From assembly GCF_964340395.1 (NCBI RefSeq), contig NC_135567.1, positions 15,192,806 to 15,256,805 of the forward strand: a stretch of 64,000 bases of DNA. Direction: 5' to 3'. Both the position numbers and the translations under genes were made by a program. The notes under the pieces were generated by a model, which saw only the letters and a program-made list of their open reading frames with translations, ran no database searches and had not been told where the DNA came from. Below are positions 50,862 to 63,345 of this stretch, in pieces. The stretch comes from Glandiceps talaboti. Lineage: Eukaryota > Hemichordata > Enteropneusta > Spengelidae. How positions within the stretch are numbered: position 1 is the stretch's first letter; each line of letters begins with the position of its first letter.

Positions 50862-51080
50862 ACTTTCCCGCCAAAACCAAAAACATTTTTTCATAATTCG
50901 TTCATAAATATGGACTAGATTTTAGAAAAAGACTGCCGTTCCCGCCAAAACCAAAAACATTTTTTTCATAATTCGTTCATAAATATGACTAGATTTTAGA
51001 AAAAGACTGCCGTTCCCGCCAAAACCCAAAACATTTTTTTCATAATTCGTTCATAAATATGACTAGATTTTAGAAAGACT
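50862..51080. repeat. About 72-75-bp tandem repeat, three copies, with TTCCCGCCAAAA
   Basis: CCCGCCAAAACC starts at about 50869, 50942 and 51016; each unit continues ACATTTTTTTCATAATTCG and TCATAAATATGACTAGATTT. Confidence 0.9.
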
Positions 51081-52955
51081 GTCGTAATCCGCTTCTATTT
51101 CTCCTCTTTTGTTTTGTGCCATTTTGAAGTCTACCAAAAAACTGCTAACTTGTGGATATCCATCGCTGGAAGAAGGTATTAATATCACTACGTGGCTATT
51201 AAATATTCATTTCCTGTGGGGTTACATCAGTTTTACTGTACTCAGGTGACACTCGCTAGCGTGACAGATTTAGATCCGAGTCTAAATTACGCTGTGGGAT
51301 GACATTCCCCAAATGTAATAGAAAACCATCACCGTTGGCATATAAGTGGAAAGTTGTTCTAATTACATATTATCCTTTACTAAGATAGGTCAAAAGGGAT
51401 CCTGAAAATTTGGGGTCAACATATTATAGCAGGTCCATGATATTACTGGCTTTGTAAAACTTGAATACATATTTGTTGATGCTTAATTGAGTTTGGAGTG
51501 AGATCAATAGTTCAATGTAGGATAGAAAATATAAAATTATTTTATTGGAGGGGGGGGGGATTGAGCTATTTTAGTTCCCATCCTACAAAACCGGTTTTAG
51601 TTTTAATGGATCTGCTTTATAGTCCTAAATACAAATACAAAATAACCGAAATGAGAAATGGGTGAATTTTCGCTATATTTAACGCACAACACTAAAATAA
51701 AGTGAAGTGTCAACAATAGAACTATTTTTCTCACTACATACGACTACATACTGGCTTAATCTTCATAGACCCACAGACTACTACATACTATTTTGAAATT
51801 GATTGTGCTGTCTGAAACAGTTTTTCAATTTTGACTGATTAAGTTAGCAGAAGGGGGGTTGAGGCCTTACTAAAAGAACTCAATTTGTTATCCTACATTG
51901 AACTAATGATCTAGATCCTTGGGGTTAACGTACTACAGTAACGAGATCCAAATTGAAAATAACTTCCACTTTAAAATAAGGTCACTTTAAAAATGAACTA
52001 ACAGCCTATTTCAATTTTTTTCTAAAAATTTAATGAATTGTCCATGTTTATTAGAGTAAGTGTAAACATAATAGTAGCGAAGAGGTCAATAAGGGTATGC
52101 AAATGTACTTCATTTACATATCATCTGAGATAATTAAACGCCTTGCGTGTAAATATTCACTGGGAGAAATTAATTAGAGAACGTCAGTGATGCAGACATA
52201 TTCTCCCTTAAATAGGGTTCTCTGATGTAGGCAACTTATTACTGAAAAAACTGGAAATTTCCGTAGACTTATTTTTGCCTATTTCGCTGGAAAACAAATA
52301 TGTAATGACTAAAATGCGTTCTCGTATATGAACAAAATATACGAGTCTGGGAATTATTGAAAATTAGTCTTTGAGAACTAGCTGAATATTATAAAATAGC
52401 AAAATTTTCTAGTAGCGAAAATATCCAGATTTACAGTATCTTATTATCAATATAAGACAGAATACGATTACGACTACAGCTTTGTAATTGTCTCCGGAGA
52501 GCATAAACTTGTCCCATAAGTAGAATAGTGTCGTCTGCGTGACCAATTACTCTTCCCGCTAAAACAAGATATATCTCTGTTTCACAAAACTTTCTTAAAT
52601 TTCGACATTTTAGATTAGGACTGTCGTGAGTCACTTATATATATTTTTTTTAAATCAGTACTATTTAACTAAACTTAAAGGACAGAAATTACTTTTTGTC
52701 TTCAATTTTCGTAAATAGCGAACATTTTAGATAAAAATTGCTTATATTATTTCTCCGTTTTGCTTTAAAATTACGATCATTTGTTGAAATGGGGTAAAAG
52801 TATCAAATTCTCTTCATTTTTTCGTAAATATTAGCTTACAATGTGTTCCCAGATTTAAGATGTTGTAAGTCGCTTGTACTACATTTTTCAATATTTTTTA
52901 CCAAGATTATTATGAATATTGCAATATGTTTTTCCATAGCTCCAAAGTCACAATT
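51081..52955. other. Unique intronic sequence
   Basis: No recognised exon. Poly-G of 9 near 51550. Confidence 0.45.
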
Positions 52956-52959
52956 TTTT

Positions 52960-53130
52960 GGGGTATTATAATAAACCTTTAACACATTTTGTAACAATTT
53001 GCAATGTATTGAATTACAAACACAGACTTTGTCTATGTTGTTTCACATTGATTTTTCAAATAGGAAACCACAATAAAATTATTTTATAAATTAAAAATCC
53101 AATCCTCATTCATGTGGCCACTTTAAGTTT
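52960..53130. mobile_element. Fold-back element, right half only (copy C)
   Basis: Reads GAATTACAAACACAGACTTT, GTTTCACATTGATTTTTCAA, TTTTATAAATTAAAAATCC and TGTGGCCACTTTAA, the reverse complement of the left arms of copies B and D. The left half is missing or too divergent to see. Confidence 0.7.
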
Positions 53131-54190
53131 ATCAACTGAAATATCAAATCTTGACTTAAGAACCAATACATACATATTAAGTTGTGCTTCATTCGCAAGG
53201 ACTGGCGAATCTAATACCAATGTAATATGCACGTACTGAACTAAAGCCTGTCTTGTAATCCAGTCACGCTGACAGAGAACCGAAACATTATTATAGATGC
53301 TGCAGAAGATTGTTTCTAATTTTTATAAGGAATTGAAGTTTTTTTCAGGTTGAAAAACTGTCATTACATGAAAGTCTGTCCTAATACACCTGCCAACAAA
53401 AATGGATTTCTTGATAAAGATCTTATCTATAATGCACGTGGATTACTCATAACTCGCCATTATCAGGAAAAATGTAGAAACAATACAACTTGCAATAAAG
53501 AAAATTAGTTAGTTAGTTTGGTATTGTTTGTTTGTTGTTTGTTTGCTTTGTTTGTTTGTTTGTTTGTTGGTTGGTTCGTTCGTTCGTTCCTTCGTTTGTT
53601 TGTTTGTATTTGTTGTGTGTGTTTGTTTGCCGATCATTTGCCAATGTTCAAATTATAAGACTTCTAAATAATCATGATAATATAAGCGAAACATACTGGT
53701 ATTTCATGTAGGTGAATAACTGTTTGCCAACATACTACACTAGATGACACTTCTGGGGAACAAAAAAACAATATATCACCTAGATCAGAAACAAATGTGT
53801 ACCATAAATTGATCACATAAAAAAATTCACAAGACTAACAATAAGAATAAGAATAAGAACATTGAGAAACTCCGAAAGAAAGGGATTGTTGAAATCTACT
53901 ATTTAGGCGTTTTGTATTCAGGAGGTCTATGTTTGATGTATAATATCGCTAATAATATTCAAATATTTTAGAACCATGTATCGTGCATAGCAAATAAATC
54001 TAACCCTAAATGGAAAACCTTTTAGCTCACAAAATCACTTTCCTCAAATCATGCCAGCTTATCGATGAGACGTTGTGCTTTCCTTTCACGAAATCTCTAA
54101 CGTCAGGAGATGCCAACCATCCGTTATATTTGAATAATACAGAAGGCCGAAAGGGCGTTGCCCCACGGCAGGTATTAACTTTCCCTATCC
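53131..54190. repeat. Unique sequence with a (TTTG)n zone
   Basis: TTTG/GGTT/CGTT units at about 53518-53635; the remainder holds nothing recognised. Confidence 0.7.
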
Positions 54191-54194
54191 GACC

Positions 54195-54790
54195 AAATGT
54201 TTCCCGCCAAGACTATAAATATTGACGCTATGTTTATTCCTGCAGCATTGACACTTTATTTGTTTTATTTGAAAGATAGAAATTACCATTGGTCATAATA
54301 TTCTGTAACGATTATACTGTAAAGTACAAAGGCGTTGAAAAGCGTTACATACCGTTGGCAGAACCCTCCCGCCAAAAATTATACTACAAATTCTTAAATG
54401 TATATGTATTCACCTAACAAAGTCAGTACATTTAAGATAAGATTAATAAAAATTAATGTATTTCAGAATACTGTGGAAAGTTTATGTTGTAAGATAAAAA
54501 AAAATTGAATAAAAATTAGACAACTGAAGAAATGTCGTTGAACTATTTCTAAACCCAATCTTTCCCGCCAAAAGTCTAACAAATTCGTATTTCTACGTAT
54601 CTGTCCGTTACAATATAATATCATTTTAAAATAAATTCTCACATAAACAGTACTCGTCATATTTTTCAAAAGTTCTGCGGTAAGGTATAATTATGATGGT
54701 TCAATAGTCGGCAGAAATGTCGATAAATTTGTTCAATACCAAAACTGTTTCCCGCCGAAAGTCCCAGCTTTGCATAATTAAATATTCTAT
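54195..54790. repeat. Degenerate repeat of about 190 bp with a TTTCCCGCC core, four copies
   Basis: CCCGCCAAGA (54203), CCCGCCAAAA (54370), CCCGCCAAAA (54565) and CCCGCCGAAA (54753) are spaced 165-195 bp apart, each followed by TATACTACAAATTC-like text. They lie in the first 1.2 kb of intron 1. Confidence 0.65.
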
Positions 54791-55384
54791 GTGACAGCTT
54801 GGCGACCTATCAATAAATTGTGTGTTTATTTGGGTTGTGAAGCATAGGAGAGACATTCCTGTAACATCATGATTTCATTTCAGATTCAACTCATTAAAAA
54901 AAAAACATTGCTAGTGACACTGTGGAAAAATCTGCCATACGGTACTAAACTTTTGGATAAATGTAGCCACAATATGTTTGTACCGTACATGTCAAAATGA
55001 ACGTGAGATGCTTAGCACTTTTAGCATCGGTAAAAAATAACAATGCACGGATAAAACAGGTTTATTAGAACGTGTCTGTCGCATCTTCGAGCGTTGTAAG
55101 CTAATACGATATTCCAGCACTGATAGAGGACACTTTTTCAAAATTAAACCCAAAAAAATCGAAAATCTCTTTGAACGGTAACATTAAGCTAACATGTAGC
55201 TATACTTACAATGTAAGGAACAACTGCAAATGTCATATCTGTGATCATTTACGCGCTATGTCAATCTGGGCGATGATCAATACAGGGGCACATCCCTGAA
55301 TTAGCAATATACGGAGTCTCAAAGGAAAGAAATATGAGTGAGTACTGAATTTTTTTAAAAGAAAAATTACAATATTGTTTTTAC

Positions 55385-55663
55385 CTTATCTTTGAAGACC
55401 TTCTTCCGAATGAAGCTAAAGGTTTTAGCAAGAGTACCGGCAAATATCCCAAAACCTATAATCATTGCAAACGCCTCGGCAAGCTTAATAGTCGGCGTTA
55501 TTCCGCTGTGTCCCCTTTCGCTTAGCTGGATTCCAGCTTCCGATAAACACTGTGAGGTGTTTTTCATCGAAGCCGTAGAGAAATTCATCAGTAACGTTAA
55601 ACTGGTCAAGCAAAGTATTCTCCCTCTGGTGAAGAGCGCGTAGAAATTCAACCACGTTTTCAT
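55385..55663 (-). CDS. DUR3: DUR3-like urea/solute symporter, exon 1 (N-terminus)
   Basis: First coding exon (93 codons) of a sodium:solute-symporter-superfamily protein of the DUR3 type. Characterised DUR3 proteins import urea (in yeast also polyamines) across the plasma membrane; the substrate here is inferred. The start chosen is the ATG at 55663..55661, the only ATG between two in-frame TAG codons at 55742..55747 and the conserved part. Residues 16-31 are hydrophobic (ILCLTSLTLLMNFSTA) and could be a signal peptide or an extra membrane segment. Residue 35 lies in an N-T-S glycosylation sequon. Residues about 62-82 (AEAFAMIIGFGIFAGTLAK) match the first family membrane helix, whose core in relatives is GFG-F. 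A basic loop (FIRKKVFKDK) follows. The exon ends in AAG before a GTAAAA donor, phase 0. The surrounding 100 bp are richer in CpG than the neighbourhood, as at a gene start. Exon 1 alone is weakly diagnostic; its identity rests on joining in frame to exons 2 and 3. Confidence 0.75.
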
Positions 55664-55741
55664 GTTAACAGATAGAACTCCGTCGACTGTCACTGTGTAG
55701 AACTTGTCCAAAAGCGCCGCGACTACTTCTCCAACTGTGTA

Positions 55742-55819
55742 CTACTATCTGTCCGCGTACAAGGATAACAAACTACCGGACGTATGATGAACAGGGGCAC
55801 GACGGGATTCCATCACCAT
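55742..55819 (-). promoter_or_regulatory. Possible upstream ORF ahead of the DUR3-like start
   Basis: An ATG at 55819..55817 in the strong context ACCATGG opens a 24-codon frame (a second ATG lies two codons later). It ends at two consecutive TAG codons (55747..55742). The frame is the same as the main coding frame, which resumes open for 26 codons and reaches the chosen ATG at 55663. If the leader is transcribed without splicing, this uORF could reduce initiation at the main ATG. The transcript start is not known, so the role is inference only. Confidence 0.35.
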
Positions 55820-56271
55820 GGTAACCAGCACGCTTTCTGTAAGTGTAACAAAACACGTAAACGTTCACCTAGTGACTTCGTGAATGCGACTCTGGGTAAA
55901 AAGGGCGACGTAATGTGAATGTTTAATAGTAATAGATTGCCACAGTTGCAATCTTGCGAATTAAAATTAACTGCCATTACCCACTGCTCCATCTGAAAGG
56001 ATAGTGGCCATTTTTTGAATAAAACATTTACAGATTCAGGGACGCAGCTAGTGTAGCACACGCCACCTAGTGTGGTGTTAATTAGTACTTGCTCTAATTT
56101 GTAAATCATCCGCCATAATTTGAAGAAAAAATATTTTGAACCATCTACAGATTTGAATAGATATTTCTGATACTGTAAATTTACGTACATGACTTACACA
56201 TAGGCCAATTCTTTGTTCTAAATTTATCTAATCTAACATTTGATTCTGTGTTCAACCTAAAAACTCCATCA
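55820..56271. other. Unique 5' flank of the DUR3-like gene
   Basis: Proximal upstream sequence between the gene start and the 43-bp minisatellite. It is the likely promoter region by position, but I could not point to a convincing TATA box or other core element. A 125-codon open frame on the minus strand (55813..56190) has no recognisable domain and is not called as a gene. Confidence 0.4.
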
Positions 56272-57640
56272 TAACATTGCTACATTCTATGTTCAACCTA
56301 AAAACAAGTTGTCTGACTCATCGCAAATGTTACAATTTTGCTACATTTTATAGTCTGGTGCGACAAATATCTAACCAAAAATAATTGCTACATTGTCTAG
56401 TCTGGCTCGCTGCCAATACAGTTACATTTTATCGTCTGGCAGGACAACAATCTTACCAAAATACATTCCTTGTCTGACTCGAAAACAAGTTTGCAAATAT
56501 TGTCTGGCTTAACAAAAACATCTTATTAACATTGCTACATTTTATCATCTGGCAGGACAAAATCCTACTTAATGTTGCTACATTTTATCGTCTGCCACGA
56601 CAGAATCTTGATAACGTTGCTACATTTTATCGTCTGGCATGTCATACATCTTACTAACATTGTTACATTTTATCGTGAGGCACGACAAAAATCGTACTGA
56701 TACAGCTATATTTTATCATCTGCCACATAAAGATAACATTGCTACATTTTATCGTCTGCCATCACAAAAATCTTACTAACATTGCTACATTTTATCGTCT
56801 AGTACAACAAAATCTTACTTTAAACGTTGCTACATTTTACCGTCTGCCATGACAAAACTTTGCTAACATTGCTACATTTTATCGTCTGGCACGACAAAAA
56901 TTGTACTGACATAGCTATATTTTATCTGCCACGATAAAGATAACATTGCTACATTTTATCGTCTGGCATGACAAAAACCTTACTAACACTGCTACATCTC
57001 ATCGTCTGGCACAACAAAATCTTACTAACATTGCTACATTTTATCATCTGCCACGACAAAAATCGTACTGACATAGCTACATTTTATCGTCTGCCATGAT
57101 AAAAATTTTACTAACAATGCTACATTTTATCATCTGCCATCACAAAAGTCTCATTAACATTGCTACATTGCATCGTCTAGCATGACAAAATCTTACTAAC
57201 ACTGCTACATTTTATTGTCTGGCATGACAAAAATCTTGCTAACTTTGCTACATTTTATCATCTGCAACCGACATTAATCTCACTAACATTGCTACATTTT
57301 ATCGTCTGGCTTCACAAAAATCTTACTAACATTGCTACATTTTATCGTCTGGCACGACAATTCTTACTAGCATTGCTACATTTTATCGTCTGCAACGACA
57401 AAAATCTTAATAACATTACTACATTTCATCTCCAGGCTAGACAAACTACTTCTATTTTTATCGTCTGGGTCGACAATGTTTTGCTAATATTCATACATTT
57501 CAGCGTCTAACTAGACGACAGACGTACTAATATTGCTTAGTTTTTTTGTCTAGACAAATATCTCAGTATATTGTTAATTTTTATCGTCTGGTTTGACGAA
57601 TACATTGCTACATGTCATTATCTTGCCAGACACATATTGT
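56272..57640. repeat. 43-bp minisatellite upstream of the DUR3-like gene
   Basis: About 30 imperfect tandem copies of a unit of roughly 43 bp: a block ATTGCTACATTTTATCGTCT, then GGCACGACAAAAATCTTACT, then AAC. Successive GCTAC marks lie 42-43 bp apart (56534, 56577, 56619, 56662), with an occasional shorter unit (36 bp). Variation concentrates in the middle (GGCACGAC, GCCATGAC, GGCAGGAC). The stretch TCGTCTGGCACGA can form a short stem (TCGT/ACGA). The first copies, at 56272-56460, are the most divergent. The array starts about 600 bp upstream of the first coding ATG. Open frames across it are artefacts of the repeat. Confidence 0.9.
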
Positions 57641-58395
57641 GACATTGTCACCACAACTGTTACAGTTTTACAATGTTTAATAACTATCTGACAATACAAA
57701 AAAAACATTGCCCGGAGCAGCACAAAATGATTTACAGCTTAAGAATTGACTATGATAATTGCATCACACGCCAAGGAAATGTACCAATGTTACTATACAC
57801 TTTGCAGCAATGTCAGTTTTACTTGTTGGCAAGTCAGCCAAATAAATGTAATACAACCTTTGTTTACCTCGACAATCAAATTTAGCATTATTACTCCAAT
57901 GTTTGTCAAACCAGACTATGTTCTTTTCCAGAGTTTCTCACTTCCACGAATCAATGATAAACGTTTAAAATGTTATCAAATTACAGTCTACAGTGATCGA
58001 TAAATACCTAATGCAGTGTGAAAAATAAACAATGGGATGTGTCAATACTAATAAAATAAATTTAAGATAGATGTCATGACGTCACCTTCACTAGAGAATT
58101 CAGATTGTCCCTTATAAGAAAGTTAAATTCTGTGAGAAATGTAAGTAAAATGTTTTTAATTTCTATTCAATTAGGAAATTCTGTAATGCTTGTTAAATTA
58201 TTCGTTCTGTTTCTTTTGTTTGCTACGATTCCCTGAAGTCCTTTTTTATCTCGTTTACTCTCAGTTTTACTATTTATTTCTCCATCTTCGCTACCTCGGT
58301 TGTTCTACCTATCACTTTCTCTCTGTTTGTTTGCCTGTCCCAGCCTATGTTGATCAGATCTGCGAATGCCTCGATTTCCTTTGGCCAGTTCCTCT
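57641..58395. other. Unique upstream flank
   Basis: No gene or element recognised. Confidence 0.45.
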
Positions 58396-58398
58396 TTC

Positions 58399-59271
<873 letters not shown>

Positions 59272-60566
59272 ATTGCCACATGAAAAATGATTCCGGTTCC
59301 TGTAAGAAATCCATGTTTCACTGTCTAGAGTTTGGGGAAAATAACAATAATTTATCTTCCCATTATAGAATTGATATAAAATTTGACGACTATTTTGGAT
59401 TCCAAAACCGATTAATTTCATTATCACTTCGCGTTCTATTTTAAAGATTTGTGTGGTAACCCGTGATAAGATTCTTAACTTTAACTGCAAAAGGGTTGCA
59501 AATTTCATACACAAAGTAAATGAAAAAGTGTATTTTTTCGTACGTCAATATCTCATTTCTTTTAAGAGAGCACATGGTGCACAAGTCAAAACGTGAGTGT
59601 CGAAGGCGATGGTTTTAATAACCTTTCTAGTAGTCGTACTTAAAATAGTCTTGTTTTCTCTAAAGCCTGAAGTATTACTATGACTACTAAATTACAAGTA
59701 TATATCACCTTCAATAGCATATTAGCGTGAATGTGGATAAAGCGCAAATTGGCAATTAGCCACCTTTCAATCATTTTTATCGAACAAGCTACGTGCACTT
59801 AAATTACAATATAGAAATTAATATATTGATACACATGCTCTTTAAAATGTCTCAACAGCACCCAATACTTCAGTAAACATCCTCTCAGATATTCTTTAAT
59901 ACTGTGGAACAAGGATAACATCAAGTTGCTGATGTTGACGACAAGAGAGCTCAGTTTCAGAATCCACAGCTGTGATATGTCATTACCTCTATCTATTGCA
60001 AATCACATTATGTTCTTAAATGCATAAATATGGCTTGAAATAACAAATATGAATATGGGTTTCCAAAGCAACCTAAATATCAAAGAGATTTTAACTCCTC
60101 GTTTAGGATTGAAACTTTTTGCAAACCTCCAGGAGTGCCTGGATGTTAATCTCTTGTATCTAAACGAGATTTTAGCTGGAGTGCAGTTGAGTTGCAGTTG
60201 AGCCAAAACGACAACTGGGTAGATTATGTGGGTTGTCCCAGTGTGTATCTTCTATTCCTCGCCAGGTGAGAAACCATACTCATTAATCTTTGAGTCTTTC
60301 AACTATGTATAATAATAGTAATAATAATAATAATAATCATAATCATAATGTATTTATTGCCATTGTGCATCAGCCAGTCGGTGATCAATATATTAATTAT
60401 AGTGTTCCTATGAAATCAATACTGGATCGTTAGATTGAAAGGCTAAAGTTTAATTACTTTGGTTTCTCACTTGCCGAGTAATTATATAAAGGTACACACG
60501 AGGACGGCACATGCAAACCACCAACTAACGAATTATGTTAGGTAAGCTGTGTAGAGCACTCTGCCT

Positions 60567-60570
<4 letters not shown>
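59272..60570. other. Unique upstream flank
   Basis: (AAT)n-type repeat at about 60309-60350. No coding exon recognised. Confidence 0.45.

Positions 60571-60659
<89 letters not shown>
60571..60659. repeat. (TA)n microsatellite
   Basis: About 42 TA units. Confidence 0.95.
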
Positions 60660-60661
<2 letters not shown>

Positions 60662-62170
60662 TGGATTTTTAGTACACCTGAACTAAAGATATTCTGTAAG
60701 CTACAAAATACCCAGTCACCCAGTCATCTGATACAACAAGGATAGTTCAGCCTGAGTATGAATGAAGGACACGTATCTTATTAAGAACTTGACATGAACT
60801 GAAATTGCTCCTGTAAGTGTCTGAAAAGGGTTCGACATAACATAATTATTCAATCAAATTAACATAAATTAACATAATACTCCTACTAATCATCTTATAC
60901 AAACATTTCGCTTTAACCATTATCACATAATGCTTACATTCATCTGCTTCATTTTTTGTGTCGCTTTTAACAAATTCTTCTTTTTTTAAATTTGTTTTTA
61001 TTTGCGGGGTCTCTGAAACTTTACAAGTCTATATAAAAGGAGTACAGAAACTGAAATGCAGGAAATACTGTAGTACATATACTTTGACAGGGATGGGGAA
61101 ATGATTTACACTGTGAGGCCTGACCATTTGTCAATAAGTTTTCCATATCTGTCATTTCTTTTGGAAATATACAGTTCAGTCTTCATTGTCATTTTAATAT
61201 TCAAAATAACTAAGTTTAAGGATGGTATAGTTTTCTTAAGTTTGCAGTCAAAAATTGTTTTCTTTACAATCAGTAACAAATGATTTAGGAGTAATGAGAA
61301 GGCAGTGTCATCTAACAGAATTTGTTTAGCTGATAAATTTTGTGGGGCTCCAGTAACAAATTCTTTCCTAAGTACATGAATAATAAAAACATGTAACTAT
61401 TCATTGTACAAGCTAATACTGGATATATGTACCTGACACAGAATTGTATCAAAGTTGATTTTTTAATAGATTCAAGTAACTTTCCTATATAGATATCAAA
61501 ATCTACCTAGATAGAATGCCAGAGTCTTGGGCCACAGATAATAGCCTGGTCGATCTTTAACCTTGTTAAAAATACCTGGAACATTATGTATATTGTTTGC
61601 CCTGATTTTGCAAAGAGTTTTGAATTCCTTGATAATAGTTATATAGTTAATAGATATAGTTAATGATATAAACAGTAACAGCATGCATACTACTACACAA
61701 GGTATAATCTGTTGAAGTTCAAACAAAATCCATGGTCATGTTTATATCATTAACTAAATACAGAGCCCACACAGTGTACAGTGATGCTTGTGTGGTATCT
61801 TTATGGTGTCTATCTCAACATGAAACCTTGTGATCAAGCTCACTGATCTTGATAAGTTTATTTAATAGTTTTAACACGGTCTATAGAAATGGACTGTAAT
61901 GTAATGTAATAGAAAAGAATTATGATGCAGTTGTTCTAGTTTCGATTGAGATGTTTAACCTTCAAGGTATAACTAAGCTCCCTGTATTATTAAGCTCGAT
62001 GTTTACATGGGAAACCTCTGTAGGGAATATAAAACAAATCGGGGTCATATTAGCGTTTTGATAAATAAGACGTTGTCATGGCAACACTCGGTTGAATGCA
62101 CCCAAATGGGGTTATAAAGCACCATACTTGTGTATACTAAATCACTTGACGATAAATGCAAAATCTGTCA
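60660..62170. other. Unique upstream flank
   Basis: A 76-codon minus-strand frame (61496..61726) with a hydrophobic start shows no recognised domain. Confidence 0.45.
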
Positions 62171-62268
62171 TCGTCATCATCATCAGCATCAGCATCACTA
62201 TCATCACCACCATCACCACCCCCACCACCATCATCATGATCATGATCATCATCATCATCATCATCAGT
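62171..62268. repeat. (CAT)/(CAC) trinucleotide zone
   Basis: CATCAT, CACCAC and GATCATGATCAT units; the minus frame is an Asp/Gly-rich artefact. Confidence 0.9.
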
Positions 62269-62371
62269 GAACTCGAAAAGAAATATATGCAAAAAGTGAA
62301 CGTGAAGACTAATGTGCATAAAATGAACTTAAACCAATTTGATTGCTTCTTATCCTTGATACATACTGATT

Positions 62372-62482
62372 AAGATTAACTACGATTGTGTGGTACGTAT
62401 AGAAATTTGATTGACACCAAATGATGTCTTCCATGACTTTTGATCTCAGTGACAATATTAAAATCAACATCAATGTCACCTT
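62372..62482. repeat. Dispersed repeat next to (TGTA)n, copy 2
   Basis: Second copy of the sequence at 12.5 kb. It contains TGTGGTACGTATAGAAATTT and CATCAATGTCACCTT, directly abutting (TGTA)n. It may be the 3' end of a retroposon whose tail seeded the microsatellite. Confidence 0.65.
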
Positions 62483-62553
62483 GTATGTATGTATGTATGT
62501 ATGTATGTATGTATGTATGTATGTATGCATGCATGTATGTATGTATGTATGTG

Positions 62554-62587
<34 letters not shown>

Positions 62588-62624
62588 TGTATGTATGTGT
62601 GTATGTGTATATATATGTATACAA

Positions 62625-62691
<67 letters not shown>

Positions 62692-62772
62692 ATGTATGTA
62701 TGTATGTATGTATGTATGTGTGTATGTATGTGTGTGTGTGGGGGGGTAGGTAGGTAGGTAGGTAGGTAGGTA
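62482..62772. repeat. Compound (TGTA)/(TA)/(TG)/(GGTA) array
   Basis: Begins immediately after the dispersed repeat at 62372-62482 and ends in (GGTA)n. Confidence 0.95.
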
Positions 62773-63116
62773 AACAGAACTGTCTACTTTTATTTAATAC
62801 CAAATTATTACCATTATATAACCTTTCGTCATTTAATAAATAAACATCTTCCTGTAAGAATTTATGATTCATTATAGAGAGCAGATACAGAGACAGCATA
62901 AATAATGTACACTCAATTACTCCTGTACTCAACCATGTGGAGACAAGATCACTGTCCTTCGGGCTACAATGTAATTGATATAGTTCTCTGAAATTCTATA
63001 CTGACATCAGATCACATATTAACAATTCATCAACTCTAGCAGTGTATGTTATATGTCGTACATGTATCCACCACATGGCTGTTCATTCAGAAAGTCACTG
63101 CAAATCTGACGTCTCC
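62773..63116. other. Unique upstream flank
   Basis: No feature recognised. Confidence 0.45.
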
Positions 63117-63345
63117 TTTCAGTTTAAAGTAGCCATATCGATGAGGATTTGGTATTTATTTTTTATTTTTTATTTACAGTTTTATCATTGCTTCCTATTA
63201 GAAAATCAATGTGAAACAGCATAGACTAAGTCTGTGTTTGTAGCTCAGTTCAATGCAAAAAGCTCAAAAGTGTGTAAAAAGTTTGTTATTGTACGTAAAA
63301 TAACAAAAAATTTACACTTTTATCAATCTTCCGCAATTTATTGAG
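63117..63345. mobile_element. Fold-back element, left arm and centre (copy D)
   Basis: Starts TTTAAAGTAGCCATATCG, then TTGCTTCCTATTAGAAAATC, CAATGTGAAACAGCATAGAC, GTGTAAAAAGTTTGTTATTG and the near-palindromic centre TTATTGTACGTAAAATAA. The right arm ends after about 50 bp (TCAATCTTCCGCAATTTATT), so the copy is truncated. Confidence 0.7.

Noticed and set aside
55813-56190. 125-codon minus-strand frame upstream of exon 1
   Set aside because: No recognisable domain, not in frame with exon 1, no splice support. It may be leader or flank.
57289-57510. 73-codon plus-strand frame
   Set aside because: Translation of the 43-bp minisatellite, whose unit is not conserved at the protein level.
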